The position numbers and the translations under genes are program-made. A DNA stretch of 64,000 bases from Thermothelomyces thermophilus ATCC 42464 (taxonomy: Eukaryota; Ascomycota; Sordariomycetes; Sordariales; Chaetomiaceae): the NCBI RefSeq assembly GCF_000226095.1, contig NC_016473.1:4340001-4404000 (forward strand), read 5' to 3'. Below are positions 48,358 through 60,040 of the stretch, in pieces; position 1 is the stretch's first letter; the number at the start of each line of letters is the position of its first letter. The notes under the pieces are model-generated. The model saw only the letters and a list, made by a program, of their open reading frames with translations. It was not told where the DNA came from and ran no database searches.

Positions 48358-51121
48358 GAAGAGAGGTCAACCGAGGATAGCTCCACTGACTTATTGACAC
48401 CCCTTGGGGCAGGACGACACAACCTGGAACCGCCGGGCTGGCACCAATAGTCGCTGAGGTCGTGCTCGACTCCCATGCGGTGCTGCACACAGTGTCTGAG
48501 TGGCGACCAGTATGAGAGACGCAGGTGGACTGGCTCTCACAGCACCAACCGAGTGGTTCCGGAAAGAGCACACGAACCAGTGTGAGACAGGGCCGAGTAG
48601 TCGGAGGCTTGTTGTTTATAGGTAACCCCGGCCCAACTGCCGTAGGCCGAATAGAAGCGGTCTGTTGCAGCTGGGCAACGTTGCGGAAGGATTCGATTCG
48701 CCTTTTCAGGAGATCCGGGGCCGGGGCCCAATGGGCGGCGGGGAAGTTTGGGGGGCGAACCAGAAGCAGGACCAGCCGTCCCGACAACGTTGAGAGAACG
48801 AGGTTACGAAACAGCGTGTGTTGAACAGCCTCGTTCTTCTCTTACCCCAAATATCGCACACTGAGCGCTGGTTGCGGTATGACAAACAAGAAGAACGCTG
48901 AAAAGTAAGCAGTCTCTGTCCTGTAATTTGTCGGTTAACCAACGCTTGGAGTCCCGTCGCTTCTCACAATGGTTGTCGTTTAGGAAGATGGGGGTGTTGG
49001 GGTGTTGAATGGTCACACAGAACGCCGTGCTGCAGCCTCGCCCCTGGAAAGATTGCCGCCGTTCGAGATCATTTGTCGAGCAAGGTGGATAATGTACCTA
49101 AACGTACATCCGTACGTGTACGGATGTGCATACATACCTACATGAAGGGCTTTGCGAGCTGCATGGACACCGCTTCTCAATCGTCGGTGCCGTTGGTCAT
49201 GTACATACCGTACGCACTGGATATGTACCTCATGTACGTACAGAGTACAGTACATACATACAAGTATGTACATACCGATGGGCGCCAAGCGATAGATGTG
49301 GCCGGCACCTGGGAGGTAACTAATTGGGGTTTATCGGAACCAAAACGGAGAACCGGCTCCCGTTAGGGAACCACGGCCAGAATGGTGGGCTATAAGGGCG
49401 CCCAAACCCCTCCGGCCACAAGGTTGCACAAGAAAACCGCGCGTATGTCGGACAAGCATTCGCTCACCACTCGGTCCATGGTGTGCTGAATACGAACAAG
49501 ACCTCTTCTTCTTGGTTGGGTTGCGCATCTTGATGCTTTAGTGTTGCTGTCCAGTTGTCAAAGTTGTCGAGCTGGCAAAGCTGCGAGTTGGCAAAGTCTT
49601 GCCCTGTCGTTGCTGGTGCGAGGCCCATGCGCATCCGAGGGGCGACATGGCACACGGTGTATAGTATGCGTGTTGCGACAAGCGGTTGATAACCATGGCG
49701 GGATGGCCGCAGATGAAATGGTTACACAGAAACACTTGTCGCATCAAAAGTCTTTGATCAAACGAGGAAGTCGTGTCGTACGCCATGGCGCTGTGATTCG
49801 CCAACCGCCCTAGGGCATCAGGGGCGGCAATACCGTCACTTTCGCACCGAGCAACTCCATGTGCTTTTTTTTCTCTCTTCCCTTCCCAGCTCAGGTAATG
49901 AGGTTGTCATGGCTGGACTCTGGTGTCGCCGAGACTTCGTGCTGACTAGGCTCCAAACATTGACATGGCTGGGTAGGCTTCGGTCCAAGTCTTAGCATGA
50001 AGACGCTGATCTCCAGGGCACGCCCAGTTGAGCGCACGCATTCAATGCCGAAGCTCCGCGAAGTTATCTGTTGGCCGAGTACGAAGTCGATCGGCATCTT
50101 AAGCTGCATGGTGATACAAGGCGTATGTATGTACGGATTTCATACGTGGGGGTCAGCGAGAACCCCGACAGTGAGTACGTCGGTAGGACAGGAGAGGAAA
50201 GAGACTCGGGGGAACAGGACCGAAGCTGATACAGAAAAGCATCTCTCCCCGGCAACATGTGGACAATAGCAGGGAACAGGAGCCAATAAATGCCATGAAA
50301 ACGGATTGCAGTGTGGTTACACGGATTGAGAGCGGGGTCGGCGAGTTTTCATAAATCATGACAGCAACAGAGATGGGAAATCGCAACGAATTCGGTGTTG
50401 CTGCCTTTTCAGGCTTTCTTGCTCTGTGAGGGAAGGTGTGATGCTGCATGGCAGGCAGCTAGCTGCGTCCCAAGACTTAAACATGTCAACTCTAGGAAGG
50501 CAAAGCTGGTATGATGCCTTGGTCCGGCAGTGCCTGCACGGACTTTCGGGAAGTTTCAAAGTGTGCTGGAGGAGTTCAATACCAAGCTCTCTTGAGTTTG
50601 AGCTCGTTAGTCCTCAGACTTTGCGTGTTTACAATTAGAGACAGGCGAGAAAGGGGTAGAATGTTGTATTCAACGATATTACTCCCATATTCCGCCCGTA
50701 ACAAGTCAACAAGACGACGGTTGACTAGAGCGTAATTTCACAATACCTGACAGGGTGCCTCGAATTTGCTGTATGTAACTTACTGCTGTACTGTACCAAT
50801 ACCTTACGTATCAAGAAAGGGTAATCCGTACACAGTAGTGTTCGATCTTGGCAGGCAGAACCCCAAGCTTGTCACGCTATGTATTGTGAGCAGCAAGTTA
50901 CAGTGAAGTGTATTGGCAGCACGCGATGTAAGTTACGTCATACAACCTCTTTAAACGCGTCTCATTGCTGGAAAGAACGAGTCTGCATCGAGCACTCCCA
51001 TAGACGTTCTCAACATTTCGCTTTCAAACTGGATTGTCTTTGAGAGATGCGGAGACGGTGCGAGACTTATTGATTGGCTCCATTGCACTGATTGCGAAAC
51101 TCGCGATTCAATCGGAAGACG
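48358..51121. other. Divergent intergenic region, GNAT gene / CENP-I
   Basis: About 2.8 kb with no supported gene. A frame open at 48338..48787 (minus) has no GH3 or other family resemblance. A perfect 10-bp inverted repeat lies at 49106..49127 within a GTAC/CATAC-rich block (about 49092-49275). GTAATCCGTA, the reverse of the dispersed 10-mer, is at 50821..50830, close to more GTAC motifs. The sequence directly before the CENP-I gene has no clear promoter element. Confidence 0.55.
49106..49127. repeat. Perfect 10-bp inverted repeat
   Basis: ACATCCGTAC, a 2-base GT spacer, then GTACGGATGT. It could form a hairpin or bind a dimeric protein. It shares the core CCGTAC/GTACGG with the dispersed TACGGATTAC motif. 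Confidence 0.85.
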
Positions 51122-53687
51122 ATGCCGTCCCCAGAGGATGATGACCTTGGCGGTCTCATCGGAGATCTTGAAGCGGGTAAGCAATTCGTCAGGCGAATGC
51201 GGAATGCGGGCGATGGAATTATCTCATTCCTCTCCCTTTTTGTTTCCGTTCAGGGCAATCAAATGAAGATGAAAATGAACTATTTCTCGACACCGTCTCG
51301 ACGCTGCTGACAACTGGGACAAGCCTCCAAGGTGCCTGCAAAGCGTCGTCAGACAAACATCAAGTCGACGGTGGAGAAGGCGACCGCGCTGCTCTACGAC
51401 AGAGGGGCGCTGCCGGACGAACTCGCCCGACTCGTCGACCTGCTCACTGTTCGCAACCACCTAGACCAGGCGAGCCTTGGTGCCATTGTTCGAAACCTGT
51501 ATCCGTCAGGGAAGGTCAGCGATGAGGTCGTCCTACGTTTTATCGGCGCGTTGGGACACGGCCAGCTCAAGCCCTCCTTTCCGCTGCAAGCTCTGTTCCT
51601 CCGCTGGCTTGTGATGGTTTATCACTTGCTGGAGAACCCGGCCGTTCTCTCGCAGGTTTACAGCGTGCTGTTCAACCTGCTCGACACTGCCGCTATCAGG
51701 TCAGACGAAGCCCGCCGAACTCGCCCCTGACATAGGGCTCACCATCGCTACAGACCCCAGCTGTGCCATCTCCTGGCGTTGGTGACGAGGCGGAAGCATG
51801 TGAGGCCATTTCGGATCCAGGGCATGTGAGTGCTCTCATTTTGCGGAAAGGCAGGTGGGACAAGTCTAACGGCCTATGGCAGACTTCACCTGTCTCGACA
51901 AACGGGCGGCGACCCCAGCCTGACTGGTCTTCTGCGCGTCTTCAAGAGCTATTACCCGGAAATCATAGTAGGAGACATCACCAAGGGGCGAGCCGCAACT
52001 TTCAAGGTGCGATCCGCCTAGACACGCCGCGTCGTCACCAGCGCTGACCTGTGGCAGCACCCTGATCCGCAATGGCGAGCAAGACTCGACGAGATCCAGC
52101 AGCGGCGTTCTGAGTATCGAGACGACCAGGGCGTGAGAAATGGCTTTGCCGTGAACCATGCGATTGACCAAAAGCTGAAAACCGCAAGATCTTCGCTCCC
52201 AATAGTCCGCACTTTGCACGCCCAAGAGGTAAGTGCTGCCTGCCCTCTAGTCCAGAGCTGTGTATATCGGTGGCCTAACAGTCAGCAGAGCTCGGTTACC
52301 TTGGAAGAAATTGACAGCGCCGAGGCGTTCGCGAGGAATCTCGAGAAAATCGAGCTGCCCTCCCAGCTTGTGGCCGTCCTGGCCGATCCGCTCCTCCAAA
52401 AGTTCTTGTTTTTGCGACCAAACGCCGAGGCATCGTCCCGCATCAGCAACTGGTTGATGGCATGCCTGGGCGACGTCGCCAGCGGTGATGCTGATTCGGA
52501 GATATTCCTGGACATGGTCGAGGTTATCCATGATTATGTCGTCGCCACCAAGGTTTGTGCAGTTGGTTCTCCGGCGCCAATGGCGTCCTGCTAATTCTGA
52601 AGCAGACATTACCCCCTATACTGCTCACATTCTTTGCGCAATTTTTGCGCATATGGAACGGCTCGGAGAAGCGGGATATTGTCTTTGAGTGCTTGAGTTT
52701 TGCCCCCCTGGCCGAGTTCGAGGGTACGGCATGTCATCGCAACACGGGTGCGAGAACAACCGGCTGACATCGCGAGCAGAACTCTACAAGACCCTCCAGG
52801 GCTTGGAGCATGCCGTGCTCGACAATACGCCTAACTCCCAGGTATCGCTTCTGAAGTTCTATACTTCGCTCCTCCGCCGGTGGACCATCGTCATGGAGGC
52901 CGCAAACGGCGTCGACACCCTCCCATGGGCCACGATACCCCGCCTTATCGACTATGTCAACCAGCTTGCTCTGACCCTGACGCAAACCTCGCCAACAGTG
53001 GGCACACAGCTCGTCATCCTTGACTTTTACGGGGCTTCGGCGGTTCTCTATTCGAGCAAGAAGCTGCTCCAGCACATCGAGATCACCATCCCGCCTCCGC
53101 TGCTCGTGTACCTCGTCTACTTCAGCCCCTCGCTCGCCGTCGCGTCCCGGCTCTGCGGCATACTCGCCTCTTACAAGCGGGCCTGGGAGACGGTCATGTC
53201 CCCGGCCGTTGCGCGGCAGTTGACGCGCCGGGAGCGCGACCAGGTCAACGTGTTTAACGGCTTCCTGATGGATCTTTGTAACTGCCTGTGGCGCGGCCGC
53301 GCGTTCTCCACCACGGACGTCAACGCCCAGGGGTGCCGCATTCCGCAGCCTGTGCAGGCGACTCTCGAGGCCTACATGAGGACGGCGGACCCGGACCTCT
53401 CGCTCGCGACGGCCTTCGGGCTCTCTCACTCGCCGCTGCTCTGCCTGCAGTCGCTCTCGTACATACGGCAGCTGGAAGAGGACGAGATGGAGGATCTACG
53501 CGCCAGACACGCCGGGCCGGTAACCCAGGTCTCGCTCGGGCGCCTCGCAAACCGGGGAGGCTTGGCGCTGTCGTGGCAGGAGTACCGATCCGGCGTGCTG
53601 GAGTATCTTGAGGCTAAGGGGTTCGGGGGCATTTCCGACCTGATGTACAACACGATGAAGAACCTGATGAGGGCGAGACGGTCATGA
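51122..53687 (+). CDS. MIS6: Inner kinetochore protein CENP-I / Mis6 (Ctf3)
   Basis: Subunit of the constitutive centromere-associated network (CENP-H/I/K arm) at the kinetochore. Exons: 51122..51176, 51324..51699, 51754..51825, 51883..52006, 52058..52228, 52289..52552, 52606..52723 and 52780..53687, giving 695 residues. It opens with an acidic MPSPEDDDLGGLIGDLEA, then the Mis6 block ASKVPAKRR, LPDELARLVDLLTVRNHLDQ and IVRNLYPSGKVSDEVVLRFIGALGHG. RRKHVRPFRIQ and GLLRVFKSYYPEIIVGDITKG follow. HEAT-like helices fill the C-terminal half, with no cofactor or enzyme motifs. Intron 1 (51177..51323) ends at GGGACAAG with branch CTGAC; a nearer acceptor at TTCAG (51254) leads out of frame. All other introns are short GT-AG. 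Length matches the family. Confidence 0.92.
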
Positions 53688-54029
53688 GAAGCGGACTTCG
53701 GAGGCTGTGATACCCTGGCGATGATGAACGGACAATCATGTTGATATTGACTGTCTTCTCAACAAGTTGATTGGATCGCGATATATGGCCACCCCTCATC
53801 CTCTTTATCTTTCTTTTATCTCTATTTGAAGTTCCGATATTCCCCTGCCCGTACAAACCCATGTTAAATGCCGCCGGGTATCATGTTAAAAAAGAAGCAT
53901 CCTTCTCTCTCTAGTCATTCCCCGTTTCTCAAACAAAACTGTCCACGCACATCAACAAAACCTCTCCCTTTGGAAGTGGGCTTGTCGCGTGCGACCCTTC
54001 TCGGTAACAACCGCACCCCCCTTTTCCCC
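53688..54029. other. Convergent gap, CENP-I / CAF16
   Basis: Two 3' UTRs face each other across 342 bp. TTTATC-rich sequence lies at about 53798-53826. Nothing else is seen. Confidence 0.6.
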
Positions 54030-54914
54030 CTAGTCTTTGCCGCCCTTGGACTCAAAACCGTACCCTCCCAAACCGGTCAGGCTGTACGTCCAGCCCTCTG
54101 GGCCCCGTTTGTGTTTGTGCTGGCTCCGCGGGCCCCTCTCCCTCAGATCGTCCCTCAGCCAGCGCAAGACCAGCTCGCCCAGCCTGCTGTTCCCCTTGAC
54201 GCCGATGATGCCGTCGCCCTCCTCGGGATCCGGCTGGTCGGCTTCCTTGAGCATGACCTCGGCCGGGCCCCAGCCCTTGACGGTGCCGAGGTGCATGTGG
54301 ACGAGATGGGTGGGCCAACCGGCGAGGTTGTCGAGGATGTGGGTGGCGTAGACGACGGTGCAGTCCCTCGTCTCGGTCTCGCGGCGGAGGAAGCCGAGGA
54401 ACTGGGCGCGGCTCCAGACGTCGAGGTCGACGGTGATCTCGTCGAGCAGGAGGACGCGCCAGGGGCGGATGAGGCCCATGGCGAGCTGGACGCGGCGGCG
54501 CTCGCCGTCCGAGACGGCGTGCATGCGCCAGGCCGTGTCGATGTCGAGCACCGCCACCAGCTCGTCGCGCCGCTCCGGGTACGCGTCCCCGCCGACGCTG
54601 CGCAGCAGCTCGCCCACCCCGATGTCGGACCGCACGATCCCGTTCAGCACCCACTCGAGCCCCAGGTAGGTCACGCCCTCGACCGAGTCCTTGAACGGGT
54701 CCACGCCCGAGACCCGCACCGCGCCCGCCGGCGCCAGCCGCTTGCCCGCCAGCAGGCGGAGCAGCGTCGTCTTGCCGGCCCCGTTGGCGCCGATCAGGAG
54801 GGTGCGGGACCGGGCCGGCAGCGAGAGGGTGACGTTGGAGACGCCGGCCGTGGCGTTCGGGAACGTGTAGGTGAGATTGTTGGTCTCGATGGTCGGGGGG
54901 TTGGAGTCGGCCAT
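54030..54914 (-). CDS. CAF16: ABC-type ATPase Caf16 (CCR4-NOT-associated, soluble)
   Basis: A soluble ABC ATPase without membrane segments; the yeast homologue associates with CCR4-NOT and Mediator. It is a single exon of 294 residues. Walker A GANGAGKTT is at residues 42-50. The ABC signature is the divergent VSDGERRRVQLAMGL in place of LSGGQ, a Caf16 trait. Walker B is VLLLDEITVDLD, and the switch His is in YATHILDN. The C-terminus (GPRSQHKHKRGPEGWTYSLTG) is basic and family-specific. MADSNPP is the natural start; the preceding 5' region is T- and A-rich. GC content at third positions is very high. No partner transporter subunit lies nearby, in keeping with a non-transport role. Confidence 0.94.
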   Translation of the reverse strand: MADSNPPTIETNNLTYTFPNATAGVSNVTLSLPARSRTLLIGANGAGKTTLLRLLAGKRLAPAGAVRVSGVDPFKDSVEGVTYLGLEWVLNGIVRSDIGVGELLRSVGGDAYPERRDELVAVLDIDTAWRMHAVSDGERRRVQLAMGLIRPWRVLLLDEITVDLDVWSRAQFLGFLRRETETRDCTVVYATHILDNLAGWPTHLVHMHLGTVKGWGPAEVMLKEADQPDPEEGDGIIGVKGNSRLGELVLRWLRDDLRERGPRSQHKHKRGPEGWTYSLTGLGGYGFESKGGKD

Positions 54915-56036
54915 TTTGTTTTTTAACCTTGAAGTAATACGGCCTGTCCCTTGAAAATCCTTTCTTGTTGTTTTGTTGGTGAAGCTGTTGCCTTTGTTCT
55001 TGATGACAGTGGGGATGGTGACGATGATGAACGGGGGCCGGATGAGTCGATGACGGTGGAGGATAGAACCTGATGGCGGCTTACGAGGGGTTGAGGGGTT
55101 GAGGGGTTGTCGCTGGGGACTGCCCCGGGTTATATTAATTAGTGAAAAGGAAAAGGAAAGAGAGAGGCGGATAGGTTAGACAGAGTTGAGCTGAAAGAAA
55201 AAAAGGTTAGAAGTGAGAAGACGATAAGTTGAAATGAGTCAAGTAGCAAAATATCGGCGCAACACGCGAGGGGGCTCACAAAACAGGCAGGTCAATATAT
55301 CACCATCCAGGATATGGCGTCGACGGCGTTTCGTTTTTTTTCGGCGGTCCAAAAGCGGAGCTTCGGCGTCGGGGGGGAATCGGCAAATTGGCACTCGCGC
55401 ACTCGGGCACTCGATCGCTGTGCCAAGACATTTCTTTTTACTACTCGGTGCCTCAGATCGTACAGTACATTACTTGGTGCTTTGTGTAGAATTCTGATGA
55501 ATACATGAACAATGAAAGCACTATGTTCAGGCTGAGAGCAAAGCAATTCAACAGATCGAGGCTTCTTTCTTTGTTCGCGAAGCTCGTCACACATCCCCAG
55601 GCGCCCCCCCCCCCCCCCCTGTTCCACCCACCCACCACCCAAGGCCCAGGACGCACGCACCCGCCAGCAACTGCACGAGTCACATCTCACTCCCGGCTCA
55701 ACGATCAAACATTAAACGCCCTTATATGCAAACCGACCCGCTAATAAGTCGTCACACAATATACCACAGACACAAAAGTAAAGCCCACAAGACTGCCCCT
55801 ATCCATACATATATATGTGCCTAAACCTCTTCACCCAGGCGAGGAAAGGTCCAGCCATATCCACACACAGTTACACAGGGAGAAAGAGATGGAGGAGAGG
55901 GCAGCAGAGGGAGAGGAAAATGGTGAAGATAGAAACCACCGCACACAGATCTCCGTTTCCATTCACATAACCCCACCAGCAGCAGAGGTAGCAGCCAGCA
56001 TATTGCGTGCCCTCTGCCCGGGAACCCCTGGGCCAA
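54915..56036. other. Intergenic region between CAF16 and CYK3
   Basis: Holds the CAF16 5' leader and promoter, and the CYK3 3' UTR. Short direct repeats of GGGGTTGA lie at about 55086-55108, and a run of 16 C is at 55604..55619. GTACAGTACATTAC occurs near 55460. No gene is seen. Confidence 0.6.
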
Positions 56037-59000
56037 TCAGCCCTCGCAGATCCATTCGGCAAAAACACACCACCTCGCCGTCCGGTCAGCGAGCACCAGG
56101 CCCCTCCAGACGCCTCGCTCGGAGCACTTGATGATCGTCTCCCAAACGCCCCCGTCGCCTGCGGTCTCGTCCTCCCCCAACAAAGGCCCAGGCGAGGCCG
56201 GCCCCCGATTGCCGCCCAGCACGCCGCCTATCCCGCGCCTCTCCTCTTTGCGCATCAGCCTCAGGATCTTGCCCCCGGGCGTCTGGATCGCCAACTTGGC
56301 CGGCTTCTTGGAGGACCCGCCGCTGCCGCCGCTGGAGACGGTGCTGGGGTTTGATCCGGCCGCGCTGGACGTCATGCTCAACGCGGAGCTCGGTCTTACG
56401 AAGGGGATGGGGCTGGACGAGCGCGGGTTGGTCGAGGGCGTCATCGGGGACGCGCCGGCGGCTGATGACCCCAGCGAGCTCGGGTGTTGGCGGATCGCGA
56501 AGACGAACGTGTTGTTGAGAGCGAGGCGCTGGCACTGCGGCTGGACGACGTAGATGTCGTGGCGCTGCGCGTGTGGCGTCGGGTGGCGCGTCACGAACTC
56601 GTACGGCGGGTTCTCGCCCGTGTGGATGATGGGCAGGGCGAACGCGAGCGGGTGCGGTATGTCCTTGATGCTGTGCATGAGGCCGCGTTTCCCGGCATAC
56701 ACCTTGAGCGTGCCGGAGCCCTCGTCGCCCGGGAGCAGGGCCTTGATGGTGTAGCGCTTGGTGCCGTTGACCCATTCTGCCTGCGCGAGCGCCCGCTTCT
56801 TGACCGTGTCGCCCGATTCGAAGAGGTCGCCGTCTGCGTCACGGGCGTAGCTGCGCACCTCGACCTCGGCAGCCAGTTCAACGTCCGCCGGGACGTTGCA
56901 CTTGATGTGCACCATCTCGAGGTCTTCAATCCGGACGAGAGAGGTGTTGTAATCGATCATTTCCAAATCGTTCTCGAAGTACGGCGGGCAGGCGCAGGGA
57001 AGATTGAGAAGGATCTCGTGCGCAACGGGCGGGCAGATATGCTGTTGCTCGTGGTGCTCGGGGATATGCGTCCAGCAGATCTCGACGGGACGCGCCAAGA
57101 ACCACCACGGATCCGCCGACGAGCTGCTGTGGCTCGAATACAGGACTCTGCGCGGGTTCGAAGGGCTGGCGAGGCAGCAGTCCATGATCCGCCACTCGTT
57201 GTCGACCAGCACCGCGTTCCACCAGTGGTTGGACCGCGGCATCATGTTGACTTCGGGCATCTCTCCGGGCGACTTGAGATAGCCCCGGACGATCTCGCAC
57301 GTCAGCCCGACCGCCGCACACATTTCCATCACCAAAGTCGCATACTCCTCCGCACACGCCCGCTTCGTCTGAATGACCCGCCGCGTGTCGATGGGGCCGT
57401 CAAAGTCTTCCTCCCAGCAGATCTTCTCGGACACCCAGGTGAAGATCGAGCGCAGCCGCTGTACGTCGCTGCGGTAAGGTCGGCAGACGTACGTTGTGGC
57501 CAGCGAGATGGGTGTCGTAGTCGGAGGAAGATTGGTCAGGAAGCGCGAGTTCTTGTCCACCTGGCTCAGGTTCAGAGCGTTGTAGTTCACCGGCTCGGCC
57601 ACTGGCATCCCGTCCGCTCCCTCGTCGCCTTCGATGCTATTGTACAACTCGTCTATCGGGTCTATCGCAGGGTAGTCCAGCATTTGACACCTCTCCTTTC
57701 TCTCGATGAGCTCCTTCTGGCTCAGAGAGTTGGATCGGTTAACGTCGCGGCGCACCTGAACCCAATCTACGCCGCTGCCATGATTCGGTTCTCTGCCGGG
57801 TTCTCGCCCCGTTTTGCTGAAAAGGGGCCCCGAGAGAGCGGCAAGAGCGGGCGCCGATCGACCCGAAGGGGACTGGGCGGCGCTGGCAGTGGCGATGCTC
57901 CCCCTGGTGCTGGCAACCCCCGTCTTGGCAGACTCCAGGATGCGCTTGATGAAATTCTGCTTCTTTGGCTTTGGCGAAACGAGACCTCCCACGGCGGCCA
58001 TGGGGTCATCGTGGAAGCCCATCTGCGACTTGGACCGCTGTTCTCCGGAGGCGTGGCTGCTATGGTAGGTCACACCGGTAAAGGGAGTCTCCGGACGGTC
58101 ATTGTCCAGGTCCCGCATGGCGAGTGCGCTCAGAGCCCTAGTCCGGTTCTTTCTCGCCAGGCTCCCGGCACTCGTGGCGCTGATTCCCCCCGCCGACACG
58201 CCGCTCATCAAGCTCCGATCGGTGCTCTGGGTTGCCGACGAGCTGTTTGTCGAGTTGGTCTTGGTAGTAAAAGTTCGGTTGAGGACTTGCCGGCTGATCT
58301 CGTACGCCGACTTCTTCTGCCGCAGCTTTTGTTCCTGCTCCGTGTGGATATCCATGGAGGATTTGGGGCGCTCGAATAGATTGCCTCGCTTTGGGGGCGG
58401 CGGCGGCGCCTCGTCGTCCTCGTCGAGCATGCCGGAGCTGCGTTGGTGCATGGTTCTCAACCTGGACTCCATTCGCTCGACGTAGTTGCTCAGTTGAGGA
58501 AGCGGTTGCTGGGTACCGTCGTGGGAGATTGGCTCTTGCGAGGACTCTGCACTCCCACCGAACGTTTCGTATCCTTCATCTGCATGAAGTGGGATCCCCA
58601 TAGAGGTTTGTGGGCGATGTTGCTGGTCTCGCTTTCTTCTCGATAGGTGTTGCACCATATCAAACGACTCCGGAGACCAAGGGTCTAGCTCCCGTTCCGG
58701 CGGTTCGGGGTCCCGGCCGGCCCCTAGCGCATCGAGCTGCTCCATCACATCGTCCATGGCTTCTCTTAGAGGGGATGGTGTCAGCCCCCCAGGCGAAGGG
58801 GGGCATGGCGACGGCATCCTGGGTGTATGATAACCCGAGGTTGGAGCATGGTGCTCGTAGGATGCCTCCGGCTGAGGCGGCGGCTGCTGGTACGGATACG
58901 ACAAATCGGAGGGCTCTGTAGACAGGGCTGAAGCTTCCCTCGACAGGCCCCCAAAGTAACCCTCGTCGTAGGACGCGTGAGGCCCATGCCGCGCCAATCT

Positions 59001-60040
59001 CGAACGATGAGGCGGGGGCGGGGGCGGAGGAGGGGAATCACCCCCTTGTAGATCCGGCCGGTATGGCTGTGCCGTGTCCAAGCTGAGATGGTAGGCATGC
59101 TGGCGATTTTGCGGCGGCCGGTAGGGTATGTATGACGGCGCCGGAGATGGTGCCCTGGAGTCGAAACTCGGGGCCCTCGAAGGGGACAGATCCCGGCTCA
59201 TGTGGCTAACATGGCTGGAAACCCGGGAAGGAGAGGGATCCCGGTTGACATGAGCTGGGACTTGTGGAGATGAATCCCGCCCAATGAAACTAGGAGCTCT
59301 CCCGGGAGAGTGTTCCCGTAACATGTGGTGCGGGGCTACCCCGGGCGAGCTGTCCCGTCCCATATTATGACTAGGGGCCCCCGCGGGAGAGTGCTCTCGA
59401 CCGAAATGGCCTGCAGCTATGGCAGGAGACGGATCCCGTGCAAGATGACGGCTGGAAGCCCGTGAAGGGGATTGGGTCCCTCTAACGTCGCTGCCGGGAG
59501 CGGCGCTTGAGTGATCAAACGAGTTTCTCGGGGTCTCGCGGGAGCGGGCTGCAACCTCCCTCAACGGCTCTACAGCATCGCGCGGCTTGGCGCCATCCTT
59601 CCACGTCTCTGGAGTTTTGGCTGTTGTGTAGTGCGGGGCCTTCGCGTAGGCTTCGAAGGGCTTGCGGAAGGTCCTCGACTTTTGCGGCGTCCCTTTGGGG
59701 CTGGGCGTGTTGCTGCTCGGCAGCGGGCTGACGGACCTTGTTGTAGGGCGGAAGTTTTCCGGTAACACCTCGACGAAGTTGGACGGAAACAAGCCCACCG
59801 CTCTCCGGTCGCGAAACAGCCTTCCCGTCCACCAAGCACCGTCGCCCGCGTTCAGGCACTCGATCAAGTCACCCTCGATGAACCCGAGATCTCTCTTGGA
59901 CTGCAAATGCAAACGGGTGAGTGAGTAAAAACTGCGCCGTAAGAGACCATTGGTAAGACACGAACCTCGCCCCCCCATGAATACACCGCGCGCACCCAGC
60001 ACGGGAAGCGCGTCGGAAGCGGCGGCGGTGCCAAAACCAT
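56037..60040 (-). CDS. CYK3: Cytokinesis protein Cyk3 (SH3 + transglutaminase-like)
   Basis: Acts at the contractile ring and septum, promoting septum formation. Exons in minus order 60040..59966 and 59900..56037 give 1312 residues. The SH3 domain (about residues 16-75) is split by the intron: WVRAVYSWGGE, then SKRDLGFIEGDLIE, AWWTGRLFRDR and GLFPSNFVEVL. A very long disordered middle follows. It contains degenerate repeats built on R-x-x-SP and R-DxSP-x-APSH (about 160-300), then polyproline and coiled-coil stretches. The transglutaminase-like core is at about 840-940, with Cys874 (RACAEEYA), His917 (SNHWWNA) and Asp932 (WRIMD). A C-terminal beta-rich region follows (about 970-1150). ATG 60040 (MVLAPPPLP) gives the family-typical start. 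The donor GTTCGT is unusual, but the phase is right. Confidence 0.93.
59170..59480 (-). repeat. Degenerate protein repeats in the Cyk3 linker
   Basis: On the minus strand the coding sequence contains a series of imperfect units of the form RDxSPxxAPSH/RxxSRxxR, for example LARDPSPAIA, FGREHSPAGAPSH, MGRDSSPGVAPHH and LREHSPGRAPS. Each carries an SP dipeptide, so this may be a multi-phosphorylation array for proline-directed kinases. That role is inference. Confidence 0.75.

Noticed and set aside
48338-48787. Minus-strand ORF upstream of the GNAT gene as a possible missing GH3 exon
   Set aside because: Its translation has no GH3 barrel motifs and is low in hydrophobic pattern; it looks like translated promoter DNA.
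51254-51323. Alternative CENP-I exon 2 starting after TTTCCGTTCAG, coding an acidic peptide
   Set aside because: It enters a frame that cannot connect to the conserved ASKVPAKRR block; the only GT available would make a 29-nt intron. The longer intron ending GGGACAAG keeps the frame.
56484-58379. Long plus-strand ORF of 631 codons
   Set aside because: It is the antisense shadow of the CYK3 coding region; the minus strand gives clear SH3 and transglutaminase-like domains. High GC at third positions creates such long open antisense frames.
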